Assembly: GCF_014805625.2 (NCBI RefSeq)
Contig: NW_024003803.1
Span: 371,435 to 435,434 of the forward strand
From: Glossina fuscipes
Taxonomy: Eukaryota > Arthropoda > Insecta > Diptera > Glossinidae
Reading direction: 5' to 3'
DNA: 64,000 nt
The translations under genes and the position numbers were made by a program. The notes under the pieces are model-generated. The model worked only from the letters and a program-made list of their open reading frames with translations. It did no database searches and was not told the origin of the DNA. Below, piece by piece: positions 11,215-23,947 of the stretch (the first letter of the stretch is position 1; every line of letters starts with the position of its first letter).

Positions 11215-12134
11215 TTAAATATGATTGATATTAACGCCCGAGTTGATAGCGTGTTCCTGATTTAGTAAAGGTTTTGGTAAAGCATTACGTAGTAAGCTAA
11301 TAAGGCACAGAGTTGTGTTAACGCAAAATGTCAACGATGCTGGGGTCATGAAGAGTACATACGTCCAATTTTCGAAGTGTGGAGTGGCGACTGGAAGTGG
11401 CAGTATTCGGACAGACAAATATGATATGGTCCGGATATTTTAAAACGCCATATGTACATAAAGGGCTATTCACTGTGTTAATTTTGAATAGATGATCATT
11501 ACATCTCATGTGGTTAATCATCAGCCTCTTAGTAAGGCAAATAATGTCCCATCTGAATTCTTAATTGATAAACCAAGGAGCTTTATTTGTTTATGAAAAT
11601 AAAGAGTGTAAGTAATGACCATAAGATGAATTATTCCATTGCTATTGACAAGAAAAAACTGAATGTTTTTTCTCGATTGCGGTCAAATCTGCAAAACTTA
11701 GAAAACGATGATTAACATGAGATGGTCTGGAAGATGCAATTTTATCTGCAGTAGTGTTGCCAAGCATGCCCATATGATTGAGCACCAAGAAAAAATGGAA
11801 ACAAAATGTATCAGATTTGAGGCCATAAAGTAAATATCCGATTTCTAAAACATAAGGATGGGATTTACCTGAAAGAAACGATTGCAAAGCGGATAAAACA
11901 TATATACTTTCTGATACTATAAGGAATTTCTTTTGAGGCTGAGTACTCGCTAAGCGGATGACTTTTAGGATCCCAAACCACCGAAAATAAAGGTGGGTGG
12001 TTTGAGAAGTAAGCTTCTATGTTAATACTTGGAAACCAAAAGTCGCTACCTACAACAACCGTCTTAGACACGTCAGTAAAGATGAGTGACAAATGCTTCC
12101 AATCGGCAGTGACCAGTGGGTAGTGTTGATGCAC
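11215..12134 (-). pseudogene. LINE RNase H domain and C-terminal Cys segment, decayed
   Basis: In 11865-12134 HLSLIFTDVSKTVVVGSDF matches the first RNase H block, where Gly of 'TDGSK' is replaced by Val. In 11642-11887 FLVLNHMGMLGNTTADKIA matches the last block ('W.PSH.GI.GNE.AD..A'); the conserved His remains but Trp-Val-Pro is lost. 11318-11521 gives NSPLCTYGVLKYPDHIIFVC, the 'C..CG....D..H..F.CP' zinc-like ending of I-group ORF2 proteins. Together these define the 3' half of the I-like element. Confidence 0.68.
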
Positions 12135-12359
12135 TTCCGCCGGTGTAACTGAGGATTTTTTTGCTGGTAAGAACCTAATTACTGGCTGAAAATATTGCGA
12201 ATCAAGAGGAATTTTGAATAAGCTACGTACATCAGTTCTAAGAATGTTGAAATTATTAATTTTCTTAGTAAAAATTTTAAAAAAGAAGGAGAGGAATTCA
12301 GTGACATAAAGTCATAGATGAAACGTAAAGTCGGATGATTCTCAAAAGATAGAATTTTA

Positions 12360-13640
12360 TTAGATGAAAAATTGACGAATAAACGAAATTATTCTTGTAG
12401 GGACATAACATTTGCCATCTGGTCCAAGCTTAGTGTGTGTGTAGATTTCATTCCACCAAGAGCCAACGTATTCTAATTTTGGCCTGACTAAACCGAGACA
12501 CAGTTTAGTCATACAAAGAGGGTCGTAGACCCCAAGAAATGCCACAAATGGATTTCAGTATGTTATTGAGTTATCACTTATTATTTAGTAATTTTGTCAA
12601 TGTGAGCAGCAGGAGAAAGTTTGGGGCGTAGAACAAAGCCTAAAAAGTGGAATGTTTTAACAAATGAAATAGAACCGTAGAATCTTTCTTTTTGCTTGAA
12701 AAGACCATGGTTTTATTAATAGAAAGTAGGCGTTTGGAATGGTTTTCCTCTCGAGACGAGAGGAAATAGTCCTGAGGGCAGATTTCAAAGCACATCTACA
12801 CAAATCTGGATCAGAGTTGGAACTAAAAATGACAAAATCGTCAGCATAGCTCAAAATTAAGACGTTCTTAGGAACGAAACTGAAATTTTTATTAACATAT
12901 AAATTTAAAAAAAGAGGGCAAATCCCTGAAGAACAACACCTGTGGAAGATCCCCTTTGTACAACACCATCATCGTTTTTGATAAACAGGTTCTTATAAAG
13001 AAACAGGTCATACAGTAAATTACAAAATTTGGCAGGGTGATTCAAAGACAGAAGAATAGAATTTAAGATGTTAATATTACGAGAATGAAACGCTGCATGT
13101 ATGTCCAAAAAGCAATAAGAACGTGATTTTTAGCAAATGCTGAGTAGTTTGCTGACCACAAAGTGACAATGTTATCTCAGGCAGATCTGTACTGTCTAAA
13201 ACTAAATTGAAAATTGCTTAGGTTCGAGATACCATTTTAAACCTGAATAATACTTTCTTGAAAATTTTTTAATTGGCGTGCTATTCTATGTTCTTAAAGT
13301 GAAGATTTGGGAGCCATACTAGGAAGAGGGTATATAATCAGTAATTAGAATATTGTTAAATTCCTTTAGTAGAATTAGCCTATTTTCGATGTTCAACATC
13401 TTGAGACCATCATTACCAATACCATCTAAGCCCAGAGAAGAGTCAGTTGAGAGGCTAATGGCCTTATCGATTTCGCAGGGAGACATGTCACTTAAGAAAA
13501 AATTATCATGTTCACCACCAAGTGATACAGAGGGGATTAGAGGACAAGAAGATCTAGCCAGTTTGTCACACAACTCGTTAAAGAGGTGTATGGACAAGGA
13601 ACAATAAGAGGAAGTGATACCTCTAAAAATTCTCACAGTA
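12360..13640 (-). pseudogene. LINE reverse transcriptase region, decayed
   Basis: Pieces in successive frames: 13319-13636 has MSPCEIDKAISLSTDSSLGL followed by DGIGNDGLKML (fingers, 'A....SSPG.DGI......L'); 12905-13108 has MDIHAAFHSRNINILNSILL (palm, 'D...AFDSVN...L') and STGVVLQGFALFF (decayed 'G.PQGS.LSP.LF'); 12657-12854 begins MSYADDFVIFSSNSD, which keeps the catalytic YADD; 12360-12545 has LCLGLVRPKLEYVGSWWNE (thumb). At least four frameshifts separate them, so there is no functional protein. Confidence 0.72.
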
Positions 13641-13734
13641 CGCTAAGGATCTGCAATTGACATGCCGCTATTGACATTTTCACAAAATTGTTTCCGTCTT
13701 TACGTTTTTCTAGAGAGTATAAGTGTATTCCTTT

Positions 13735-14675
13735 CTAACATCGTACGAAAAGGTAGAAATTTGTTCTAGGAGATATTTTGAACTTATTTCCAGCGAGTGT
13801 AACTTTGGCAGCGACTCGATTGCGTGCGGTGTTCCACCAAATACTAGAAGGATGTAATTTTTTAAAACCCTTTCGGCTTACAGCATTAATAAACGACTTT
13901 GGGAATCTGACGAAAAGACAATTCAAAGAGTCATTGGCTTGAATGGTATTTAAAATGTTGCGAATAGCATTGTTAAGTAAAGAGGATTTAATATACTTTA
14001 GAACACTGGTATGTGACTGGCTACGGACAATAGGACGCAAATGACAATGGGAATTACCTAAGGAATCGTTAAGGGTCCTCCAAGTATGTAGTGAAGTAGG
14101 TTTAGGTATATACATGGAAGGATCTATGTAGGAAGAGGCGGAACCAAAATGAGTAGGATCACCATTATTTAGTAAAGCTAAATTGCTGCTTTCAAGAAAA
14201 TCTTGAATTTGTCTGTCTCATGAATTGGAGAAACGACTACCCCAACACAGACTGAGCATTAAAATCACGACATATTAATGCAGACATGTCGACTCTGAAA
14301 GGACATAAGCTGTTAATTGCAGAGTAAGGAACATTACAACTGGGTAGATTATAACAATTTATTATTAAAAGCTTCACAAAGATATATGAATGATACATCT
14401 GCAAGCTTCAATAGGCACGTAGTTTACAATATTAGAAGCGTAAGAGAATGAAAGTGATTACAATAAAGATATTGTTCAAGTTGTTTGGATTTGTTACGGA
14501 TCGTAGTACAATTAAATTGAATTATTTTCATTATTGACCTAGTGAGTGGATTACAAACTAGAAGAGGGCCGTCGATTAAGAATGCTCTTATGAAGATCGC
14601 GATTCGTGGCAGAGGTAATACTAGAGTTTGTTTTAGAGGAGAGCTTGACACTATGTAATGATTGAATAAGTTCAC
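13735..14675 (-). pseudogene. LINE ORF2 endonuclease region and linker, decayed
   Basis: The endonuclease start is seen as MKIIQFNCTTIRNKSKQLEQ, the usual 'I.QWN..SI..K...L...L' opening of apurinic endonucleases of LINEs, with Trp replaced by Phe. Further on, a 126-codon open piece (13735-14115) includes IWWNTARNRVAAKVTLAGN, matching the 'WWN..C......' segment between endonuclease and RT. The catalytic middle of the endonuclease is not readable in one frame. These pieces belong to the element at 11215-14790. Confidence 0.6.
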
Positions 14676-14879
14676 AGACTTGGGATAGGTTTAGGGAATT
14701 GGTAGGATCAACAGTCATTTCGTAATCAGAAGAAAGATTGTCGTTGTCGCGGTCTTGGGATTTAGAGACTTCATGTTGGAAGTGGAGATAATAATCTCAT
14801 TTATTTTCTTTTTAATTAGAATTGACTTATCGTCTTTTTAATTAGAATCGAGACTGCAGTCTCAATAATGGGTCGCATG

Positions 14880-15328
14880 ATTGTCGATTGCAAAATCTAT
14901 TCTGCTACAAACTGAATGGTACAAATCAGGAAAGAAGACTAAACTAAATTTTTTACAGAAATGAAATGAGTAAACAGAAAAGCCAAAGGTAAAGATCCAA
15001 AATTTAAAAAAACTAAATAAAAGTAAAATGGGACGCCGTGCATGTAATAAAGTTCTTTAAATCCAAGGGGCGATTTACGGTCCTAGTTATCTAGTTATCA
15101 AACGATACAAAATACCATATAACGTTATTTTTGTAATATCGTCGGTGTGTGCACAACAAAAAAAAGCCAAGACGAAGAAGGAAAGCAAATAAAACACACT
15201 AAATACAAAATTTGAAAAAGAAAAGATTAGAAATCATATAAAGCAAAGTTTAATGAATTGACTATAGCATTGCTTATTTAATTTGTCAAGTTATTTTTGC
15301 TTGAATGCTGACGTAATTTTTATACCCA
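14880..15328. other. no feature recognised
   Basis: AT-rich intronic sequence; probably the flank of the I-like LINE relic. Confidence 0.45.
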
Positions 15329-16012
15329 CCAATGTAAGATGGGAGTATACTTCATTTTGCTTTTTTTCAAAATAAACTCCCAAAAGGAAGCTTAATAGAT
15401 CCTATAAAATGTGTACATTCTTGATCAATATAAAATTTTGAGTTGATTAAGCCATGCTTGTCCATCTGTGTGTCTGTGTGGTGTCAGTTGTTCACACTAC
15501 TGTGGTCGCAAAAATGAAGATATCGACATTGAATGTTTCTGTACACAGGTTGGTATTGAAAATTTGCCAAATTGGTCGGAGCAGAAGCGGGCAGTGGAAC
15601 GTAAAATGAAAGCAACTCAAGTTTTTTTAAAAAAAATTTTTGGATTTTTGCTCATTACTCAGAAATTATTAAGGTAGAAGGCTGAAATTTTCCACGTTTA
15701 CGTTGCGAAACACTCTACTTTCTAGGTCCAAAAATGGAACTGATCGGCCATGCCTACACAAAGCTACGTGTAATTACATTTTATTTTTTCATTTTTTTGA
15801 GATTTTATGTGTATTTTGTACACTCTTCAAAACAAGATATACTATCTGCCTAAAAATGGGTTAATTTTATAATTAATATGGTAGATACCGCGATTAAGTT
15901 TTTCTTCTTTTGCGATATCAGTGTCAAATAAAAGAAATTGGAGAGTAGACCGCGAAAAGCACAGTGGTGGGTACGTGAATTTCGGCTCCTGTCGAGTATA
16001 ACTTTCGTACTT
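15329..16012 (+). repeat. dispersed repeat family, full-length-looking copy
   Basis: It starts with TATACCCACCAATGTAAGAT and ends with GTGGGTACGTGAATTTCGG followed by TCCTGTCGAGTATAACTTTC. Inside is the shared core TCGCAAAAATGAAGATATCG, then GTTGGTATTGAAAATTTGCC. The copy at 22.39-23.07 kb has the same order of landmarks and nearly the same length (about 680 bp), which suggests these are the ends of one non-autonomous unit. No coding capacity. Confidence 0.65.
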
Positions 16013-17940
16013 ATTATAATTTCTCTATTTATGATGTGTCTCCCTTTGACTATTTGGTATTTCGTCTAATCCTTTTTATGTTTTATTCTGATATTTCCAA
16101 CGACCGCCTTTCTATGGGAAGAATTTGATAAGCGTTGTCACTGTAGATTTGCAGAACTGCTATGTTTTTTAAAATAGATTCCATTTCCCTTGTCAACATA
16201 TGTCTACATATCGACCAATCAGATACTAAAGAGCACACTTCCCATGTACTTACTTAATCTCTAGTAATTCTATATTTTAAAATTTCGTTTTTCGCACAAG
16301 TTTTGTCGTTAATCCTATATTCATTCACTCCTTTTTAAAATTTATAGCACAAACAGGGAAAAATCGTACATAATTTTTTGGGTTTATTATTTTTTAAACA
16401 TAGCTCACAGGATTAAGTAACCCTTCTATGTTAATTAATTTTGTGAATTATGTGGTTTCGTAACGATATTTCACTTTCTTTTCTTTTTGAACATAAAGTT
16501 TGATAGCTATTTTATTTTCGAGCTGGGATGCGACATTTTGCGTTGGACATCAAGCAAACGCTCGTGTGCTATCCAGCACCATCAAATCGATTTTCTTAAC
16601 GAGAACTATCGACCTATAATACTGATTGGACTTATCGACTTTGCCCAATAGTGAGAACCGGTATCAAACTATTGTTAAAAGTATGAAATAGTTTTTATGT
16701 ATAGTTGTTGCAAATATTTGTAGGGTGAAATAAACTCAACATTCTTAAACAAAAGGTATTTTCCCCAGCATTAGCCTTGAATACCTAACACCTCAAACAA
16801 ATATTTATTCATTGCATATCACGGATCATTCCTACAAATACTGGTTAATATTTACTAAAATCTTTTAGTGTTTTTACAGTGTAGGTTTAATTGTTTAAGT
16901 CAGTTTCTTACTTTTCAATTTAAACGATTTGAAAATTCTCTTTTTTGTTTCTTAAATAATTCGTGGAAAAATATACTAGTGTTTTTACCCCTTACCCTAC
17001 AAGTACGTCGTGCATGCTACAGTTGGGGAAAGTTATTTTCGGTGTTTCAGTTCGTATAGCACTCTAAATAAAAGTTAAAGCGCGAACGATCGGAGATATT
17101 TAGCCATATTTGACTGCGAACTTGTAAGTCATTTTTTAGTCTCAGAATGTTATTTATATCTTTAAACGAAATCTTCAAATTTTTAAATTTGTTTCATTCT
17201 CCAGGTGAATACAATACAGTTTCGAGTATTAAAATGAATTCAGTCAAGTTGTAACGACGTTTTTTTTAACACAATAAATGTCCGTTAATAGTTTTACCAA
17301 GGCGAATGTGAATTTGGTACAAATAGAAGTCTCGACTTTTGAGACTTTTCGCAAGATGATTCAGTTTTTGTGTGCCGATCATCCATTTCATTTATTTCAT
17401 TTCAATTCAGTTATAATTTTCAAATTTCACCTAAATTAGACATATAAAAAGAAAGTTACACTATTTCTACAGATTAAATATGTAGAAGACTAGTAAGTTA
17501 CTGTCTATATTAAATTATTTAGCACTAGAGAACATTATAAAAGGAAAACGACTCCAAATTAAAAGAAAACTCGAAGCTTACAGGTCATAAGCATAGTGGA
17601 GCAAGTGAACACTAAAGGGGCGTAAGTTAAAGAAAGCTTGGTAATTCTTAATTCAGCAGCGTATTTGTTAACTGCTGTACTTGACTTAATTAGTTTCACG
17701 AGTTGTTACGACATAACATCTGTTGTGACTGAACAGCACAAGAGTCTTTTTTATTGTTTGTAGATCGATGTAAAATTGATTATAAGCGTCGTTCAAATTT
17801 TCAACACAGCCCGAAATGGGTTAAACAAACTATCATTTTGTCTAGATTGATTAAATTGTATGAACCAAAAGCTCTTAAATGGACAGAAAGAAACATTGAA
17901 GTTAATTTCGTTTAACAGTGTGGATAATATATAGCATCAT
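16013..17940. other. no gene recognised
   Basis: AT-rich intronic sequence without an identifiable gene or element. Confidence 0.5.
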
Positions 17941-17949
17941 TTATCAGGA

Positions 17950-18980
17950 TGACTAAAAAGCAGGTGCTTAAAAATGAGCATACGCTTCTGCAGTAACGGT
18001 AGAGCCGTTAGCAGTAGTCTATTTTCGAATGGAATAATAAATGAATTGTTTTTGAATTGATTCATTAATGTCTACGCGACAACGATAGAACGTAGTTCGT
18101 ACGACCGAAGCGAATTTAAATGAAAGACCACCTAAAGGCATATATAATCTTTTCATGATAGGCCCTGAAAATCTTACGGCCAGGATTTTATGAAGTCAAG
18201 AATCGATCTATATCTATTAACAGAGATTTCAATTTTTAAGTTAAACGGAAGTTTATTTTCAAATAGTGCCTCGAGGGCGAGAAGCGTCTCCACGTTCTTT
18301 AGTTTATGTACCGCAATGACTTGTTCCGCGGTAAGCAGTGGAGTAAGCTCCTTCTTGGGAATGACAGCTTTTCGCATTTGTTTAACTTTAGTGTTAAGAA
18401 ATTAAATAGGGACTATGCGGCCATATTGTTTAAGGGTGATTGTAGACCAATGAATTAGTATTCAACGTTGATCAATTTTACACCATCTGCATACGTCAAG
18501 ACATCGGACGACTCAATCACAAACGGAAGATACTTTATATATAGAACAAATAAGATCAAACCCCAATGGTCAGTAGTCTCCCACTTCAGATTATCGAAAT
18601 CTCATCGGACTGAAAAGAGTTGTAAAGCACCATAAAAGATCTATTGTAAAGGTGTGATCTTATCCATTTAAGTAAGTTTGGAGGAAAACCGGACAATTGC
18701 AACTTAAGGATCAGTAGCTGTCGAACCGTAATAGACCGAAACATTTTCAAAAGACCATTCAATTTCGCAATAACTCTATAATTCGTAACTAAGTACCATT
18801 GCCATTTTCATGAGTTAGTATAAAAGAACTACTTTTTCAGATGGCTGGAAATGTGCTTAGTTTCAGAGAGGGGTTAATACTTCTTGCGAAAACACCTCGA
18901 AGCTCATCGGCTGCTTCATGCTTCAATCGTTTTAACCTTTGACAAATTTCTTCATCTGAGCCGACGATATTCGAGATACT
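17950..18980 (-). pseudogene. CR1-like LINE reverse transcriptase relic
   Basis: On the minus strand, pieces in changing frames follow the order of the better-preserved copy at 45-46 kb: STFPAI then HENGNGT (fingers, about 18860-18960), SGFPPNLLKWIRSHLYNRSF (palm, about 18640-18720), LFVLYIKYLPFVIESSDVL with YADGVKLI (catalytic block, about 18470-18560), HKLKNVETLLALEALFENKL with LPFNLKIEIS (18174-18330), and SVVRTTFYRCRVDINESIQK near 18060-18110 (thumb end). The catalytic YADD has become YADG, and part of the fingers is missing before the SKAFDxVN segment. The element is dead. Confidence 0.72.
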
Positions 18981-19904
18981 AATGGCATTTTTACGTTACG
19001 GGTATCATCATAAGAAACAATACTTGGTGAATACATTTTATATGAAATCGATCATCGTTTTGCTAAACGATCACGACGTCATATTGTTGTTGGCAACGCT
19101 TGATTAGTTGAGTCAACTCACAATAACGTACACCTAGAAGACTAATTTTAAGCCCAATTACTTAAAACTAATGCTATTAATAAGAATAATAAAAATCATT
19201 GTTGACACTTCTTTAAACCTTGATATTAGCATAGCAACTGAATATTTGTAATACTAAGTTCATAGTCAATGCAGGGAGAGATTAACAGGGGCGCGTATTA
19301 CAAACCTCCCAAACGTAGCGAACCGGTCATCAACGAATATTATCGACAGCGAGTTTGATTTTTGGGCGCAAAAACCCTGATTGGATATTACAAACCCCCA
19401 TCAGGAATGGTAATACATATTAAATTTTCGAAATGAAAGTTTCACGTTACAAAAACATCCTACAAAAGGTTGGTTTTTTAATACACAAGTACAAGCTGAG
19501 ATTTTTTACAAAAGTAGCCTTAGAGAAGATGGAAATAGCTTGCTCATTACGGGACAAATAACCAAAATTTTTAAATACCGATATCAATCCAAACGTTTTT
19601 CACACTCTCACTTCCCCCTTAGTGCCAAGAAACTAAAAAAATGGTACACGTGTGCTGTGTAAATAATTAAAATGCAGAGTTCTTTGAAGATTACTCATGC
19701 AAAAAGAAATAGGCACGAAGCGATAGCTTCTTTAATCTTCGACCATAGTCTGTGGCTAACTGATGGGATCCTCTCTAAGGTTGCTTTGAAACTATTCATA
19801 TAAAAAAGTGAAGAAAATGTTATGAGACGTATGTAAACATATTAAACAAACAAAAAAATGCTTTTTTTCCAAAAAAAAAAAAAAAATTTATCAAATAACA
19901 ATTT

Positions 19905-20450
19905 TAGGGGAAAGCTACGAGGGAGTAAAAACGGAAGCGTGTTTTCAAATAAACGACTTATGGACGGTCATAAAAGCAGCTGAAGTTAAAGAAGAATCAT
20001 CCACAAGACCTAAAAATTCCATATACTTCAAGTGCGGTGAAATTTAAATCTAGCGGGCCAGAAACTTATGAGTCAAAACTTAGGCCATATTGCAGCTAAG
20101 TGTTAAAGAAGGGGAAAAAAAGGATAAAGCAATGTTTAGTTTGTTTACAGGGGATGGCGTGAACAGAAATAATTGGATCTTTGACGCAAGTGCACACAAC
20201 AGCTCAACAATACATGCAGAAGAGGTCGACACTGTTAAAGCGATGACAGACGTTGGCTCTAAAAACGAAGACGCCACTTTTAATCACGTACTGTGCGGGC
20301 CAGAACGATGCAATAACTTGTTTGCCGATTTCGAAAGTAATGAAAAGAAGCCATAAGGTTACATTCACAAACGAGGGACGTACGCTTGTTAAATGTAACT
20401 GCTATTGGTTGCCATGCCACACTTCCGTTTATGTATTAAATGTTTAAAAG
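19905..20450 (+). pseudogene. Ty1/copia-type gag-protease-pre-integrase relic
   Basis: A zinc-knuckle half YFKCGE at about 20024, its partner GHIAAKC in another frame near 20090, then KEGEKKDKAMFSLFTGDG and NNWIFDASAHNSS, which matches the 'W.[LI]DSGA[TS].H' aspartic-protease start of copia proteins, with Gly-Ala altered. In a different frame NNLFADF and KRSHKVTFTNEGRTLVKC matches 'TNLLSVSKI...G..V.F', the pre-integrase block. Frames change at least three times. No LTR was found. It is oriented opposite to the host gene. Confidence 0.68.
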
Positions 20451-22385
20451 CATTTCTGTACCACTTGAAAATTCAGTCCAAGGGTAAAACAAGTAAGAAA
20501 ATTTTTATCCTGTGCTTAACGCAGTTTATGAATAATACGCAATAAACCTAAAATAAAACAAAGACTCTATAGGCGGGTCCTTTGACGATTTAGTCTATTT
20601 TCGATAACAACCAATAAGAACTTGTAATGCTTAAATTCGAATTCCATCTCATATTGCGATCGGCGGAATGTTTGTGGCCGGTAAGCACATCAGCAGGCAG
20701 ACGCATTTAGGTGGATCGCAAAGGTTTTCACAAATAAATGGAATGTTGACATGCTATAATATTGAGTGGGGTTGCCCTTACGTGGTACTCTAGGTAGGTC
20801 CTTCGATCGATCGAGCCTACTTCTAATACTGAACTATGTGCAAGAATAAGCAATATTGTTGCCAACGTAGATGGTTGCACTTTTGCAGCCACGGGAATGT
20901 TTATCATAAACATTACACAGATATGCAGACTAACATACTTGAATCGACTCAGAATTCGACGCTGATCAAGAATATATACACTTTGTGATGCGTCGAAGGC
21001 GTCGTTCTGGGTGTTGCATACGCTTTGGTAAATGAATGTATCCACATTCTTAAATGGTGTAGTGTTTCCACAACAAGTTTTTTAGCAATTGGATGCAAAA
21101 GGAAGAACGTGGGTTTTTGGAAAACACGCACTTTTCAAATGACATCAACGAAATCTCAAGAATAATTCTCAATTATGGAACCGCGTAAGAAAGATTTGTA
21201 CGCAGGTAACTTTGAAGGTGAAAGTAGGTTTAAAGATCATGTATCCACTCTTAAACTCTGAATTTCTAAAAGTGAATTGTGCAATTCCTATATACTGCTA
21301 AGTGGCTAAAATGCACTATTAATAAGTGCGTTTAGCATGTTAGTGTAATAATCAACGTCCATGTAACCATCCCACAAATCACGGGATAAATATTACCTTG
21401 TAAGTGGAGGCTTCCGTTTGGAAATTAGATCCTGTTCCAACAGGATGCACTAATATCCTGTTGGAACACTCATGATATTGAGGCAAACTTCTCCTGCTTT
21501 TACTGGAATATTTCTAAGTTTGCTCTTTTGAGGCGATTTCTTAAAAGTGGGCAAAGACGAAAATACCAATAATCGTGGAAAAATTTACCTTCGATGCACT
21601 TTAAGCTAAAAGTTTCTTTTTGAATGCAGACTGCCTAGCACAAGTTTATAAGATCAACTACTACTTTCAGCAGCTCGAAATTCTTTGTTGAATTTTATGT
21701 TGCCCCCATCTAACTTAAACGTGACGCCTGATCTTATAGAATTCGTCATTAGAAACCCCGATTCAATTCTCTAAAACTTGTGCTTGAATTTCTCGTTACT
21801 CCATTCAAATACTCTACGGATAATCTACATTGCTGAACAACCCGGCGGATGGCAATAAGGAACTGTACGTACTTTTAATATTTGGTCGAAATATGATTGC
21901 ATACGAAGATTTCATTCTGCAACGAATTTACGAAGAAGATGTTCAGACACTTGAATATTTTATCGTTTATTACTTTATAAATTTCTATAAAAATTCGTGC
22001 CGTAAGTATACATACGTCTTATTTGAAATAAAATTTGTAGGATGCGAACAAAATCATCCGCAAATTAACAATTGAATTTAACATACTTAAAAGGTGGGTC
22101 AGCCATGTGTTGAGGGTATTTAAAGGAAAATCGCACACCGAGTACCAAAATTGCTATTAATTCATGGTAAAAGCAATTAAAAACCTTATGTCCCTTATTT
22201 AAATAGGAATAAGCTTTCCAATGCCGTTTTGCTGTTGCCGTTTCAGATGTACTTTCACAATAAAAAAAAATTCAAAGACCTTTAATCCAAAACCATTTCC
22301 ATTTTTTTTAATGCATCGAATATTCGCTTAATCGAATTTATACAATGGAAACCAAGGATGGGTTTTTTCGAATCTCAATTAAATT
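20451..22385. other. no gene recognised; contains a perfect hairpin
   Basis: Apart from the hairpin at 21433-21468 nothing is identified. A plus-strand frame at 21830-22075 (MLNNPADGNKELYVLL) has no recognisable family. Confidence 0.45.
21433..21468. repeat. 14-bp perfect inverted repeat
   Basis: TGTTCCAACAGGAT at 21433-21446 and its exact reverse complement ATCCTGTTGGAACA at 21455-21468, separated by 8 nt. The left arm itself sits in a smaller palindrome (TCCTGTT-CC-AACAGGA). Confidence 0.8.
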
Positions 22386-22387
22386 AC

Positions 22388-23067
22388 TTTTGTACCCATC
22401 ACCAAAAAATAAAAAGATAGGTAAACCCATTTTGTCATAATGTTTACAATATCGAAAAGAAGCTTCATAGAAAGTAGGTACATTCTTGATCAGCGTGGAA
22501 TTTTGAATAGGGTAAGTCATGTCTGTCCGTCTTTTTTGACTCTCTCGTTATCGCAAAAATGAACATATCGACTTTAAATCTGGTAGAAACATTAGAAGTT
22601 TCTGCACGCAGGTTGGTATTGAAAATGGGTCAAATTGATCGGAGAGCACGCCCGCAGTAAAGCATAAATTGAACGCAACTCCATTATTATTATGAAAGAT
22701 AAAAAGCTGATGTTTTCCACATTTAGTTTACGGAGAACTCTAGTATTTATGAAAAAAAATGGAAATATCGGCCATACTTACATAAAACTAATTATATTTG
22801 ATTAAATTTTCTTCTTTTCACTTTTTTGAGGTTTTATGCTTATTGATCATAAGGTAAACAAAATGCTTTAAATGCGTTAAAATGCATTTATTCTAAAATA
22901 GATACGGTGAGCATCCGGACGTGATGAATTAATCCTTCCTAACAATAGCTTTCAGTGAACTAAAATGTGGAAAATGAACTTTACACTATTCACATAAATA
23001 AAAGCATAGATTGTAACGGTGGGTATGCGAGATTCGCCCCCAGTCGAATGAAACTTTCTTACTTGTT
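22388..23067 (+). repeat. dispersed repeat family, second full-length-looking copy
   Basis: It begins with TTTTGTACCCATCACC, contains TCGCAAAAATGAACATATCG and TTTCTGCACGCAGGTTGG in the core, and ends with GGTGGGTATGCGAGATTCGC then CAGTCGAATGAAACTTTC. Colinear with the copy at 15329-16012 but clearly diverged from it. Confidence 0.65.
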
Positions 23068-23947
23068 TTTACTAGTTTAAATGTAGATGTTTTCTGATGG
23101 AGTGTGTTTGTGGGAATGAACATTGAAGAACTGAAACGCAAACGCTAAGTGAATTTTGGCTCTATGCATTGAGCTTTTAAATACAACATTGGCTTTATGA
23201 AAAAGTTGAACAATTGTGGGACTAGTATTAGTAATCGAAAATTACAACATTTGGAAGAAATTTAGATTGAATTTAAGTACTAGATTTATTAATATCAAAC
23301 CTTTGCAGAATTAAAAATTACCTAGATTAAATATATCGGTAAATCAGTAAATCTGAATATTTGGTTATTGGAAGTTAGCATTCACAGAAATTCAAGTGGA
23401 TCAATTCCAATCCTTGTATGTGACACCAATATCAACGATCTTGTAACGAAAAAAACAGTCCATTACGTAGTGACATCCGCCGTAATTAATTTATATTTAA
23501 CACATTTATCTTGTGCTTTCTACTCTCCAAGTCCAACTTTATAGGGTCTTTGAAGCTTCGTTTTCCGTGGTGCAAATATTAGAACAAAATGAGTGAATCT
23601 TTCGATGGTAGATAATAAATAAAAAAATCCAAAGAAAAAATTTATCATAGAAGTTATAAGACTCCTTACCGTATTTTTAGACAACTGTGGTAACAAAAAC
23701 AACAAGTTGTGAAAAAAGGAGATAAATGAGATGAAATAAAAAGGATTATTAAGCAAAGATAGCATTTGGGAGATAGTTGGAAAGTGCAAACAAGAGAAAG
23801 GCATTAATCAAGCAGTTGAATATTCAGCGTCGTGTGGTTGGAGAACATTTTCTTTCCCATGTATCACACTACATTACAATGCAGTAGCTTTCTAATTTTG
23901 TATGTAAAAACACTAGAAATTTGGAAGGGCTTCGTTGAGAAACAAAC
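23068..23947. other. intronic sequence, no feature recognised
   Basis: No gene or element recognised upstream (plus-strand sense) of the exon that ends at 23948. Confidence 0.5.

Larger units (their letters stand above)
11215..14790 (-). mobile_element. I-like LINE relic with endonuclease, RT and RNase H traces
   Basis: A minus-strand element with many stops and frameshifts. In order (5' to 3' on the minus strand) it shows a short ORF1-like tail (about 14680-14790), the start of an apurinic-type endonuclease, RT, RNase H and a Cys-containing C-terminal segment. The presence of RNase H after RT is characteristic of I-group LINEs and is absent from the CR1-like elements elsewhere in this window. 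Both ends are undefined. It lies within the large intron in the same orientation as the host gene. Confidence 0.72.
7389..23947 (-). other. giant intron 5 (about 16.6 kb) of the unnamed gene
   Basis: Bounded on the minus strand by donor CCAG|GTTTGT at 23947 and acceptor TATGCAG at 7389. It contains a mariner scrap, an I-like LINE relic, a CR1-like RT relic, a copia relic and two dispersed repeats. The LINE relics are in the same orientation as the host gene; the mariner and copia pieces are in the opposite one. Confidence 0.6.
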
